64,000 bases of DNA from Salvator merianae (taxonomy: Eukaryota; Chordata; Lepidosauria; Squamata; Teiidae). The stretch is taken from NCBI GenBank assembly GCA_003586115.2, contig QVOM02000034.1, positions 134,585,598-134,649,597 on the forward strand. The letters run 5' to 3'. A program made the translations under genes and the position numbers. Of this stretch, positions 11,773-22,668 are shown in pieces (positions within the stretch are counted from its first letter, which is position 1; the number at the start of each line of letters is the position of its first letter). The notes below the pieces were generated by a model that was not told the DNA's origin, did not search any database, and was given only the letters and a program-made list of their open reading frames with translations.

Positions 11773-12384
11773 TATATACTGCTTATTTAAAGTTATAGGG
11801 ATAGCTGACTCTAAATGGCAGCCCAGCAGTTTGGGCAGTCTTGGCACGGATATGGATGAGGTGCTTAGAGCCTTGGACTTAAAACAAGGCAGTGGAGAGG
11901 AAAATGAGTAAGTCAAGCAACAGGAATCTTTTTCTCATTCTAATTATTCACAATACTAGATACCCTCCTTTCTTTTTCTTTCCTTCTTTGCTTCCTTCCT
12001 TTTCTTGACACACACTGTTATCTGATTCATGATATCTAGAACAAGTACAACTTGACCATAACCATGATAATGATGCAAGGCTGTTTGTGGGTAGATTCAG
12101 CCAGAAGACAATGGTTAGGACCACAGTCTACAGATACAAGGACCCAGAGATTTGCAGCTCTAGCAGCATGTCAGAAGTTATTGAGAAAAAATCACACAGT
12201 AATAAGCACCAGCAAACATATATATACTTCAATATCTCCCCTCCCAAAATCTGTCACACAGATCAGTATAAACACATTCCTACCAGCACTGGCCTTGAGG
12301 AGGAGAGCTTATTAAAACTAACCACCACTTTCTTATCTCTAGTGCAAGGCAAAAGCTGGTAAGCAACCAAATAAAGCCTTGTCA
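11773..12384. other. Unclassified region
   Basis: Two overlapping 87-91-codon frames at 12,052-12,362 show no domain features. No repeat was recognised except a TTTCCTTCC-rich patch near 11,970-12,000. Confidence 0.4.
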
Positions 12385-12870
12385 CAGATAAGGGCCCTTC
12401 TGCATTTACTGGTAATTCAGTATAATGTGAAACCTAGATCTTTTCTGGGCCTGTCTCTTCTGCACTCTGGTGGAGAACAGAGAGATCATATCTCCTGGTA
12501 GCACACTGCATCTGCATTGGACAGAGCATATACTGATCTAAGTGGCCTAAATTATCTGCCTAAACCAGGACAGTGGTAGACCTTTTTAAAAAGGTCTACT
12601 GTCATCCTACTCATGAAAAAAACAGCCCAGGAGGCATGTGGAAGGGTGCACACCTCCATGGGCCAATTTAGCGGGGGCAGGGGAGGGCTTTTGGCAGCAC
12701 GCAAAATTGTGTCACTGAAATGGGTCCCCCGGTGGACTCCAAGAGAAGGAACTTTCATTCCTGGCTATTGGAGCTCCTATAGCAGGCTCCAAAGTTAATG
12801 CAAGCTTGGGAGCAGCTTGGGAGCTATCCCAGAATAGCTGTCCCATGTGCAGATGGTCTTCTTCCAGAAC
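12385..12870. mobile_element. MITE-like dispersed repeat, copy 2
   Basis: Begins GGGCCCTTCTGCATTTAC, similar to other element starts in the window. It contains a strong inverted repeat GGTAGACCTTTTT/AAAAAGGTCTACTG at 12,572-12,601. The blocks GGAACTTTCATTCCTGGC and GCAGGCTCCAAAG are shared with 16,379-16,805, and GAAATGGGTCCCCC with 1,060-1,500. It is non-coding; TSD unresolved. Confidence 0.5.
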
Positions 12871-14220
12871 AAGTGGAGTGAGAGCAATTTTTAAACAAAT
12901 ACAGATATTACTTATTTTGTTTCCAATCCTTAAAATATGCCTAAAATTAAGTTTAATCTTAACTGTAGACCACACCCCTTATCAATCCATAACAGTGGAA
13001 GATTTTCTGTAGATATTGCAAATTACGTGGAGGGTTTTAGGTTGCCCATGTTTTTCCACCAAGAAATCTCTGCCCTAGTCAAAGAGAGAAGCTATGCATA
13101 CTGTTAGCCAGTCTTAGAAACCTTCTCTTCCGTGCTGTGTGAGAGGTCTCTCTGTCTGAATGCCTATGTGGGCCAATTAGGAAAGAACCAACTATGATCC
13201 AAAGAATCAATCTGAAACCCCAGAGATAATCTGGACTTATCCAATCTAAGAGTCTGTGCAGGTAAACTTCCTTTCCAAGAGCAATCTGAGCTGAATGAAA
13301 CCTTTACAGCTGGCTGGTTGGCTGTGGACCTAACTGCTCTTCCCATAGGGTGTTCCAAGGTTGGGATGTATTATCCCACTCCCAGGGTGAGGTATGTGCT
13401 GGCAAAACAGCCTGTGCCTCATCCTTCGATCTTCAGAGCTGACAGCTCAGCCTTGGAAGGCTGGGGGCCTCTTTGTGTCATAAAATGCCCTAGAAAAGGG
13501 CTGTTGCTAGTGTAATGCCTGTGCAGTACAGACTCTGTATGGCCCTGCTGCCATTTGTCCTAACAGTGGCAGGGAGTATGCTGAATGGTAGGGGCCCCGT
13601 CAGTGTGTTCTTATAGTGTTTTGATGAAGGAGAGCACCCTAAGGCCCTCCCAGGGCACCTATCTAAGTGAGGTACAGTGTTCGGAACCTATTTGACTGAC
13701 ACAGCCTGGGGTTTCCTGGGGGTTCTTGCCACTGTAGGTGTAAATGCACTCTTAGCATCTCTTAAACCAAACCCATTATTTAAGTATCCATTTAATCTTG
13801 GGGAATGCCATATATTCAAATAGAACGTGTGCTTGGATAGAAGGAATCCTCATAACGACCTTGGGTTTCCTCCATTCCTTAACTTCCACTTGGATTTAGT
13901 AACTACAATGCAAGTTAGGTCAATCATTGTACAATAGTACAATGTAGACCCATGTATTTATCTGTTCTCCTAATATATTGAGCTCATCTAGAGAAATACC
14001 ATGCAAAGGCTATTAAGCTGATCAGAACAGCAGCATTTGAGTAACTCAGTTTGCCACATATGGAGAAGATGGTTGTTCAGGTGTAACTGGAGTGAAATAG
14101 TTATTATGAGATGTAAATAGGCAGAACAAATACTGTCATGTCATATTGCTTTATTAGGTATCCTCCTCCTCCAACCCCTAACCAATTTACCAATTTAATC
14201 TTGAATCTACTCAAGTATTG
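12871..14220. other. No recognisable feature
   Basis: Unclassified sequence without convincing frames or repeat ends. Confidence 0.45.
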
Positions 14221-14228
14221 GTATATGA

Positions 14229-14935
14229 TAGAGATGTGCATAAACCTCAAAATTGTGATTCAGTTTGAATCAAACTGAACATTGCTTGGTTTGGTTCTAG
14301 CTGAACTTCCTTTTTGAACAATCAAGATGTTCAACAAGCAAATTCAAACCTGTTTGTGCTTGTTCAACCCCTTAAAATGCACGAAAAAGAAATGATAAAA
14401 AATTGTGAACTATGAATTTTTGAACTTGAACAGGGTGGTTCTACTTGCTCTTTAGAACACCTTTTGGTTCACTTCAGTTTTGAACTTTCTTTTAGAGATA
14501 TGCCAAACCAGACAGGGTTCAATCCTATTCAAATTGACCCAAACTATCCCCTCATTCGAAAGGGGCTGGTTTGAATCAAACCCAACCACAGGGTGTTCAT
14601 TTGAACAGGTTCAACCACCCAGTTTGATTTGAACCAGTTCATGCTGAGCTGCAATTGCCCATGAAAAGGGCTTTTTCCTATTGGTTGTAAAGTTTTTTTA
14701 AACAAAGTTTGAATTTAAACCAGGTGAAGCCTGTTTGACTCAGTTCAAATTTGAACTGACCATCATGTGGTTCAGTTCAGTTCAGTTCAATTCAAACTAA
14801 ACCACAAGTTTTGAGTTCATGCACATCTCTAGGTCCTTTTCAAACAGGCAGTGTATTCAAATTCAAATGCCTCTCCCCCCCCCCTCCCATTTGCTGCAAA
14901 CAGCAAACTGTTCAAACCGGTTTGGCACCTCTCTA
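14229..14935. mobile_element. hAT-like non-autonomous element, copy 1
   Basis: Starts TAGAGATGTGCATAAAC and ends CACCTCTCTA. Flanking octamers are GTATATGA (14,221-14,228) and GTATCTGA (14,936-14,943), 7 of 8 matching. An 8-bp TSD with a TA(G/A)NG-type end is the hAT signature. The interior is built almost entirely of TTCAA/TTGAAC words, giving many inverted repeats. An additional inner end, GTTCATGCACATCTCTA, sits at 14,815-14,831 and is a better inverse of the left TIR than the outer end is. This suggests a composite or end-duplicated element. No transposase frame. Confidence 0.8.
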
Positions 14936-14943
14936 GTATCTGA

Positions 14944-16039
14944 ACCTTGGCAGCTACCAACTTTAGCTCTCTTTTGACAAACTTCCCCATTTCCCAGTGA
15001 CCTGAAATGTTACAAATGAAATTGCACTGCCAGTCAAAGATAAGTTGACTTAGGAGCTAGAGTAATATAACTGTTTCATAATGATGAACCTTGGCTTCCT
15101 TTGATATTCTGGAAATCCTGTGCCATTAATAATTGTGCAGCAGGCACAAAATTCATAGTGATTTTTTTTTTCTCTCACTTTAAAAAAAACCTTACTTGTC
15201 CGTCAGGCATGTAGGTATTTAGTACAAACTGCTGATTTAGAGCCTCCACACCTCCCATGAATAAGGTGGCCTATGGAAAAGACGGCAAGGTTTCTGCACA
15301 TTTAATAGATGTATAGAAATGAAATTTCCATTTTAAAACCCTGTTCCCTAAATGGAAATATATGATCTATTTTGCTAATGCAAAGAAGTATCCAGCCTAC
15401 TAAAAGTGTATTAAGGCCAGACAGTCCTGTCTGCATCCGTGACATATGTACATCACATACACAAAGTTTGCACTGCCTTAATGCTAAATTACATATTATG
15501 TCCTGTTCCTCTCAGCACTGCAAGGGTTCATGCGGGAGCTTAAATAATAAAGAAAGGTTTGTTTTAAAACTGCTGGGAATTATGCCACTATGAACAAGTA
15601 TTTAGAAGTTTCCAGAGAGAATAGAAAGAGAAATTCACCCAGACACATACAGTCCATAAAACTGCAGTCTGTTTCTCCTCTAATTGGTAATAAATGTAAA
15701 TGTTTAGTTATGCCTGGCTGGGGAGCTATGAACAACACATCTGTCTGGCTGTTTTCTCTGTCTTCACAAGGACTGCAGCATTTATGCCATCTGTAGCTGA
15801 AGGTATAGGGAGCAGAAAGGCAGGCAGAAGGAGGAAAGTCAGTTTGTACGCTTGAAAGAGAGAAAAATATTAAGCTGGAGAGGGGTGGAATGAGTGAGAT
15901 AAACAGCTATAGAAAGTGTAATAAGTGAGAGAGAAATGAACATGCAGAAAAGAACACGAAAGAAACTAAAGAAAGCAGGATGCACAGGGGAAGTGGGGAA
16001 GAGCTACCACAGTAGCTCCCCCCCATTTTATATTAACAG
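14944..16039. other. No recognisable feature
   Basis: No gene or repeat could be supported. 73- and 68-codon frames at 15,372-15,796 lack family features. Poly-T and poly-A runs at 15,162-15,188 face each other. Confidence 0.45.
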
Positions 16040-16320
16040 AATCATGCTATAATTGCAGTGCTGTTTGTAATGTGGGGGCTGCTACCTGTGTGCCTCTGCT
16101 CCCTGGTATCAGTTTCAAAAACTGGTCTTCAGAGTTGACCATGGGCATCATAATGGTGCTCATAGAGACAAGGCAAGGGAAGACTGCAGTGTTCATGTAG
16201 GTGCCATACTCTTCCTCTGCACTGAATCTCAATGAGAGGACAGTGTTGTACAGTCACTACACAGGTACTGCACCTTCACTACACCTTCATAGCACCATAA
16301 AGACACCCTGCAGAGTCTTA
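16040..16320. repeat. Dispersed repeat related to 38,935-39,135
   Basis: Shares CATAATGGTGCTCATAGAG-like, GGCAAGGGAAGA-like and CACCATAAAGACACCCTGCAG-like blocks with 38,960-39,120. Class and ends unknown; non-coding. Confidence 0.45.
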
Positions 16321-16378
16321 AGAGCAAAGGGAAAAGAAAAAGAAAAAACACAAAGTATTCCAAGGCAAAGAAATCTAA

Positions 16379-16805
16379 GGGCGTTCCTGTACTTACCATT
16401 GTTTCAGTACAGCAAGGGGTTCAGAGGCCTCTTTTCCACACACTGATATGGTATAAGAGAAGCCGTGACCCCTTGTTAGTATGCTCGATCTGCAAAATAT
16501 CTGTCTAGTACAGTTTACCGGTAGACCACTACACCAAACCATGGAGCAGTGTGGATGTTTATTAGGGGGACAAAGCACACTGTGAAAATGAGTCCCACAG
16601 CAGCTCTACAGCCAGGAACTTTCATACCTGACTTCTGCAGTTTTTGGAGGCCTGCTCCAAAGCTCATGTAAACTTTTGGGCTAGTGTGGATGTTGTTTTG
16701 CAACAGCCACCCAAATGCAAGCAGCCTTGTTCTGGGACATTAGGATCACTCCAGCTGATCTGGTCTCACTGGAGCAGTCCACCTAAGGTAAGTGCAGAAA
16801 TGACC
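16379..16805. mobile_element. MITE-like element with GGTCATTTCTGCACTTACC ends
   Basis: The left end GGGCGTTCCTGTACTTACC and the inverse of the right end, GGTCATTTCTGCACTTACC, form an imperfect TIR of about 19 bp. The interior carries GGAACTTTCAT and CCTGCTCCAAAGCT blocks shared with copy 2 at 12,385. Flanks read CTAA and TAGA, so no clear TSD. Non-coding. Confidence 0.6.
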
Positions 16806-17538
16806 TAGAGAAAAAATAGACAAATTGTCCTGATATGGTGTAGGTTTCAGAGCTGGGGTCCCTATGTTTGAAGGCTTGGGTGTGCGGTGGTTGCCAGATG
16901 CAAAATGGCTGCAGTGAGGCACTAAAAGAATACAAAATGTGGACCAGAACAGAGCTCCTTGCTGTTCTTTACTGAGTAGCACTGAGAGGAACAGAGATGG
17001 TGAAATAGGAAATATGCTTAATCTTTGCACAAAGATCAGAAAAAAATAAAGTATTTCTCTGAGCATGAAGAGTTAGGGATTTCAGGTGTTTTTATGAGCA
17101 CTATAAAACACACAGGGAGCCAGGGTCAAGGCTCTCGGCTGCATTCACACATAGCAAAAGAAGCATTTCAAAGGTACCTTAGCATGTGGCCCTCGGGTTC
17201 TTGTTCCACCTCTAACTCACCTTCTCAAGCCTAGAATATTCATGAGAGAAGAAGGGACAGACTGGCATGTGATCTCAAAGCCAACTTCAAGGATGGTTTT
17301 TTGGGCACTGTGTGTGACCGCAGTTTGAGGTTGAGATTTGAGAGCCCAGGGATTAATTTTTTCCTCAGTCATGAAGTTCATTATGTAATGTTGGGCCAAT
17401 CTTAAGATGAACTACTTCACAGAAATATTGTGAAGAAAGTGAGCTTCAGATAGAGATGCCACCATGGACTCCTCTGAATTAAAAGTGGGGTGAAACTGTA
17501 AATAAACAGGGAGTACAAAAAGGTATTTACAAAGGCAT
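16806..17538. other. No recognisable feature
   Basis: Unclassified. An antisense 106-codon frame (16,746-17,066) overlaps the MITE end and has no recognisable domain. Confidence 0.4.
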
Positions 17539-17554
17539 AGAACACTGTCAGAGT
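17539..17554 (+). repeat. Left target-site duplication of the 17.6-kb L1
   Basis: The 16-mer AGAACACTGTCAGAGT recurs perfectly at 21,128-21,143, directly after the L1 poly-A. It defines the insertion boundaries. Confidence 0.95.
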
Positions 17555-18530
17555 TAGATATATTTTTGTGAAAGGATATCTAAATGGGGAAAAGATAACT
17601 TTAGCTTGTGTATATTTGCCTAACAAACAGAAATTATTTTTTCAAAATATGATGAAACAATTAGTTCAGTTCATAGAAGGCAGCCTCTTATGGCAGGTGA
17701 TATTAATATGGATGTTTCTATCATAGGAGATAATAAACAAAAGATTTATATTGGTAAGTGGAATTTAGTGAATTGCTATATGAAACTAGGTAATAGTTCT
17801 AGACCTATTATTCTTCAAGACATAAGACTTTTACTTATATAGGTCATTTTCTGATCAATAATATATGTATAAAGAAAGTAGTGGATATTTGTACAGGGGG
17901 AATATAGCTTTCTGATCATGCCCCCCTAATATTAAGAATAGAACAAATTCCAAAAAGGAACATAATGTGGCGATTTGTTCCTATTGTTTTGCAAAAGGAG
18001 GTGAACAGAAAAGAACTGGAAAGGAAGATCAAAGCATATTTTCAAATAAATGATACAGGGGGAGTTCAGCCAAATACAATATGGGAGGCTTTCAAAGCTA
18101 CAATTAGAGGAAAATGTATAAGTATGAATTAAGAGAAATTGGAGGATGCAGATGGCTAAATTAATTCAACAAATAGATAAACTCCAAATGGAATATATAA
18201 GGAAAGGATCTTTGAGATTAAAAGGGAATGGAGCTAAAAGAAAAAAGAACTGGAAGATATTGATGTTCATTATCTCAGTTTAAAAAAATATATACGTTAG
18301 AAACCAATTTTTGGCAGAGGATGTTCAAAGTACCAAGCACTTAATTAGATATTTGGCAAAGCAGAAATCAAAAAAATATATAAATAAATTGAAAAACAAA
18401 TTGGGAGAATACAAGATTGATGATGATAAAATAGCAGAAGTGATGGCAACCTTTTATGAAGAATTATATAAAGGAGAGGAATTAGAACAAATGAACATGT
18501 TAATAGAAAGATTTTGTGACAGCAAATGAA
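17555..18530 (+). pseudogene. L1 ORF2 endonuclease and linker remnant
   Basis: Across frames one reads FVKGYLNGEKITLACVYLPN, GDINMDV near 17,697 and the active-site SDHAP motif near 17,910. These are the apurinic-like endonuclease motifs of L1, which nicks the target DNA. Several frameshifts and stops split it. The last part is an open 72-codon frame (18,311-18,529) rich in Lys and Glu that corresponds to the linker before the reverse transcriptase. The N-terminal active-site residues lie in the missing 5' portion. Confidence 0.8.
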
Positions 18531-18559
18531 AGTTTGAGTTATAAAAGGTTATAAAAACA

Positions 18560-19360
18560 TTGAAAGTGGGCAAATCTCCAGGACTGGATGGCTTTTCCTC
18601 CATTTTTTATAAGGCTTATAAAGACCTACTTGTACCTTATATGTGTAAAGTGTTTAACAATGTTTTGACTAATCAAATAATCCCCGAATCATGGTGTAAA
18701 TCCACAATTATTACAATTTTGAAGCCACAAAGGGATCCTACATTACTGGATTCATATAGACCAATTAACTTAGCCAACCAGGATTATAAAATATTTATGA
18801 AAATTTTAGCCAAAAGGTCAGAAAATTTACTTCCTAGTATTATTAAAAATTATCAATATGGGTTTATAAAAAATAGATATATAGGAGACCCTATCAGGAA
18901 TGTTATTAATCTTATGTTCAATGCTAAGAAAGAGCATAATAAATTAGAGATATTAAAACTAGATGTATACAAAGCCTTTGATACAATTAATCACCGATAT
19001 TTAATTGATATTTGTCAAGAATGTGGATTAGGGGATAGGTTTTGTAAAACAATAGAAGCTATATATCAGGAATCAGAAGCAAAGATTATGGTAAATGAAA
19101 TGCAATCAAGAAGTATAAAAATTACCCAGGGAACTAAACAGGGGTGTCCACTATCACCAATGTTATTTGCTTTGGCTATAGAACCTTTGGAGAATGAGAT
19201 AAGGCAAGATAATAGATGGGAAGGATATAAAATAACAAATGAGGAACTAAAGTTACATTTATTTGCTGATGATGCTATTGTAGTCACAAGACAACCCAAA
19301 ATAATGGTACAACATATAATGGAAATTATAGAAAAAATTAGAAAAATGTTTAAAAATTAA
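18560..19360 (+). pseudogene. L1 ORF2 reverse transcriptase domain, open frame
   Basis: A 266-codon uninterrupted piece of L1 ORF2, the enzyme that copies LINE RNA at the nicked chromosome. Motifs in order: KSPGLDG (residues 5-11), DSYRPINL (64-71), LDVYKAFD with the first catalytic Asp at 135, GTKQGCPLSP (191-200), and the catalytic box FADD (235-238). All three metal-binding aspartates are retained. It begins at an internal Met, not a true start: the upstream sequence is the same ORF after a stop and frameshift. It ends at a premature TAA, and the L1 frame continues beyond it with further breaks. A full L1 ORF2 is about 1,200 aa, so this is under a quarter of the protein. Confidence 0.92.
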
Positions 19361-20664
19361 CATCAATAAATCAGAAATTATGTATATTAATACCCCTTGG
19401 GGGGAACAGAGGGATATAAGAATAATGATAGGTTTAAAGGTAGGAATCAAGAAGGTGAAATATTTAGGAATTTATCTGACAAAAAATTTACAAAAATTAG
19501 GGGTAACAAATTATAATTCTGGATGGGCCAAATAAACAAATTGCATTATGGAAAAACAAGTATATATCAACTCTAACCAACATAAAGATGTTAAAAATGC
19601 TGATAATTCCAAAAATCATGTATATATTTCAAACACTACTGGTTTGTGTTTCTGGGAAAAATCTGAGACCTTGGGATAAAACAATCAATAACTGATATTT
19701 AATAATAAATCAAGATTAAGGGGAAAAAAATTTAAATGCTCCTAAGGATCAAGGAGGATGAGCAGTACCAACCTTGGAAGGATACCATGATGCCTTTCAT
19801 ATAGGGAAATTATTGAATTTAGAATATTATAGGGAAGAAAAATGGGTGAAAATAGAAAGATTAATGAATGATGTGCCACATACGTCAGTTATTTTTTTCC
19901 AAAGATGATAATAGGAAAATTAAACATACATATGGGCCATTAAATTCCACACTTACAGTGTGGAAGAAGTGGCAGAGAAGCTTGAGTAGAGAATACTCAA
20001 GGTTTACCCCAGTCGAATATATAAATGATAAACAGGAGATATTGAACTTAAAGATTATAAAGAGAATAAAAGATAATGGTATAAATTTTACTGGGGACTT
20101 CTATAGTAATAGAAATGAATTCATTTCAAAACAACAATTAATAGATGCAATTGGGGCACAAAACTGGCTGCAGATTAATGCAGTAAAGGCTTATTTGGAC
20201 ACTAATAAAATCAAAGATATAATTAAGACACCAGGTAGTGCATTTGAGAAAATAATTAGATCCAGATTGGATAGTAGGAAAGGAATTAGTGGAAAAATAT
20301 GTAGGTTATTGTTAATGACAAGCAATGTATAATTAATCATTTAACTGGTACCTGGCAAAAGGATATCAGTGTCACTAAGGAGGATATGGTGAAGATATTA
20401 AAAGATATTAATTTAACAAAACGTATTAGAATTAAAAAATTATTAATGAAATTGGTCTATCAATGGTATAGCACTCCAGCACAATTGGCTAATATGATTA
20501 ATAATTTTACTTCAAGATGTTGGCATTTTTGTGGTATGAAGGGAACTTATATTCATATGTGGTGGTTATGCCCAAAAGTACTACAATTTTGGAATGAAGT
20601 GCAAACAAAAATCCATGACATAACAGATGTTAATATTGAACAATACCTCGAGATGTTTATTTAA
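19361..20664 (+). pseudogene. L1 ORF2 C-terminal region remnant
   Basis: Open pieces at 19,868-20,332 (154 aa) and 20,386-20,664 (92 aa) continue ORF2 after the reverse transcriptase. The second carries the L1 knuckle CWHFCG...HMWWLC (20,518-20,571) followed by PKVLQFW, the conserved C-terminal segment needed for retrotransposition in the L1 family. Stops and frame changes separate the pieces. Early in this region GVKKVKYLGIYL-like coding (near 19,445) is the conserved post-RT segment. Confidence 0.85.
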
Positions 20665-21000
20665 AAATATACAGAAGACAGCATATAAGAGATAAACAAA
20701 AGCATTTGGTAAACCAATTATTGTATGCAGCATTAGCAACAACAGCATATGGCTGAAGAGACTGCACAAAATGGACAACAAATAAACTGGTATAATTATA
20801 CTATAGATCAATTTAAATTTGATTTCTCCAGGCAACAACGTATGAAATTAATAGGTATACAAAATAGAATCCAAGCAGAAGAGGACTGGAAAGAGCTACT
20901 GATCTATGTAAATAGATCAGATGTAACAGGAAGATTGAAATAAGAAATTATGAAAACAATGGAAATTTGGTCCTAATAAGCTATAAATTGTTTCTGTTGT

Positions 21001-21033
21001 TGGGGGGGAAGGGAGGGAAGGGAGGGAGGAAAG
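21001..21033 (+). other. G-quadruplex-prone tract in L1 3' UTR
   Basis: Several runs of three or more G separated by AA or A spacers (GGGGGGGAAGGGAGGGAAGG and onward) lie between the ORF2 stop and the poly-A. A G-rich polypurine tract is a recurrent feature of vertebrate L1 3' UTRs. Confidence 0.75.
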
Positions 21034-21127
21034 CTATAACTCTAATGGTAAATTGTAAAAATATGTCAAAGGTATTCAGTGAGAATGTAATCTGTGTATT
21101 ACTAATAAACTTATTATTACAAAAAAA

Positions 21128-21143
21128 AGAACACTGTCAGAGT
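21128..21143 (+). repeat. Right target-site duplication of the 17.6-kb L1
   Basis: Perfect match to 17,539-17,554, immediately after the poly-A run. Confidence 0.95.
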
Positions 21144-21245
21144 AGTAAAAGTGGAAAAATCAGCTTAGTTCCACTAAATAATCCTTTCTACTAATGAAAT
21201 TCCAGTATAAAAGTCATCTGAGCAAAATAAAAAATAGATTTTTGC

Positions 21246-21246
21246 T

Positions 21247-21286
<40 letters not shown>
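21246..21286. repeat. (GATA)n microsatellite
   Basis: About ten uninterrupted GATA units. Confidence 0.95.
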
Positions 21287-21287
<1 letters not shown>

Positions 21288-22660
21288 AGATGGACCCATT
21301 TTCAAGATGGACATTACACCCTGAGACTTTTTCTTGTAGGGATATATCAAAGACTATGGTTTTATGCCACCATTAGCAGCTAGTCTGGATGACCTCAAAA
21401 CCATGGCAGCAGTGACTTCAGTGAAAGAAGGCACTCTGAGAGGTATTTGGGATCAATTCAACAATCATCTCGATGTTGTCTGTACAGCAGGTGGAGGGCA
21501 TATAGAGCATTTATAAAATGGTTAATAAAACATGGTAACTCATTAAACCACTTGTAACTTTTTGTGTAATTGTAACATGTTGCCATCGTGAAATATACTA
21601 CTTTGAAACTGGGTGCAACTTTTTGAAACATCCTTTATATAGATCCTCGGTATATCAATGAATGTGGTAACAAAAAGCACATCTAATAATTAAGTTTATG
21701 AACAGTGTATATATTTACAAATATATACTTAAATTAAAAGAGAAAAATCCACCATTTATGGAATATAAAAAAATACATATTACAGATGTGAAGTAATACA
21801 TGGACAGTGTACTTCTCTTAAAGAAGAGATGCCCAAGCAAATATAGCAACACCTCATATCTCATATTCTATGTATCTAACTACATCTTGAATAGGTATAA
21901 TTTTCTGCTCCCAGTTTGGGATGAGGAGGAGGCTTGATATATTACAACCAAGAAATGAGTTTTTCAAAAATAATTGTGAGGGGACTCCTCTCCACAAAAG
22001 TCAGTGATCAGATGCCCAAGGCACTGTACAATCATATTCTTCTGCAACCCATAGTCAGAAATGGTTTGGGGCTGTCCTAGGTGCCTTTGCTTTTGAATTT
22101 AGAACATTATAAGGCAAATTAGCTTATTGCAGATAATAATGTCCTTGTGATACTCAACTATTATTTAGTCCTACACTGAAACATCATAACTGCAATTGTT
22201 GCTAAGTGCCCCAAGTATGCAATTCCATTAAGTAGAAAAGACAGAGAGATTCATAAAATAAAAAGAGGAAAGTGCACCTATTTCTAACCATAGATTTTAT
22301 AATGCATCAAGATCTGAAGAGTTAAGTGCCAGTATTAAAAGAACCAGGAGAATAAACTGAAATGCATCTGCAAAGGAAAAGAAAATGTTGCTGTCTTCTG
22401 GTTTATTAACGTTCGGTGTTTGGTACCACCCTTTGATTCCTTGCTCCAATGTAACAATAATTAGAGTGCATTACTCACACCAGTTGTTGTCCATGGTGCT
22501 GAAGACTGTCTGCATTGTAAAAGCTTTATATATTACTGTTTCATACGCTTGAGCCTTGTTTCTTGCCCTTTTAAAATGCATGTATGTATCTAAGACTGGT
22601 TCGGTTTGGGAGGAGCTAGCATCGAGGCTTGTGCATTTAAAAATCTACCTTTTACACCAC
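21287..22660. other. No recognisable feature
   Basis: AT-rich with no frame above 60 codons before 22,556 and no repeat ends found. The stretch at about 22,090-22,210 has balanced, non-repetitive AT-rich sequence and could be unique DNA. Confidence 0.45.
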
Positions 22661-22668
22661 AATTGGAG

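Larger units (their letters stand above)
17555..21127 (+). mobile_element. L1-clade LINE, 5'-truncated, with TSD
   Basis: A 3.57-kb sense insertion. It begins inside the ORF2 endonuclease, continues through reverse transcriptase and the C-terminal knuckle, and ends in a G-rich 3' UTR and short poly-A. ORF1 and the first third of the endonuclease are missing, as in typical target-primed insertions. The perfect 16-bp TSD suggests moderate age, yet ORF2 carries several frameshifts and stops, so it cannot move on its own. Its endonuclease block (GDINMDV) differs from the L1 at 40.1-42.6 kb (GDWNGV), showing that two L1 lineages are present. Confidence 0.93.
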
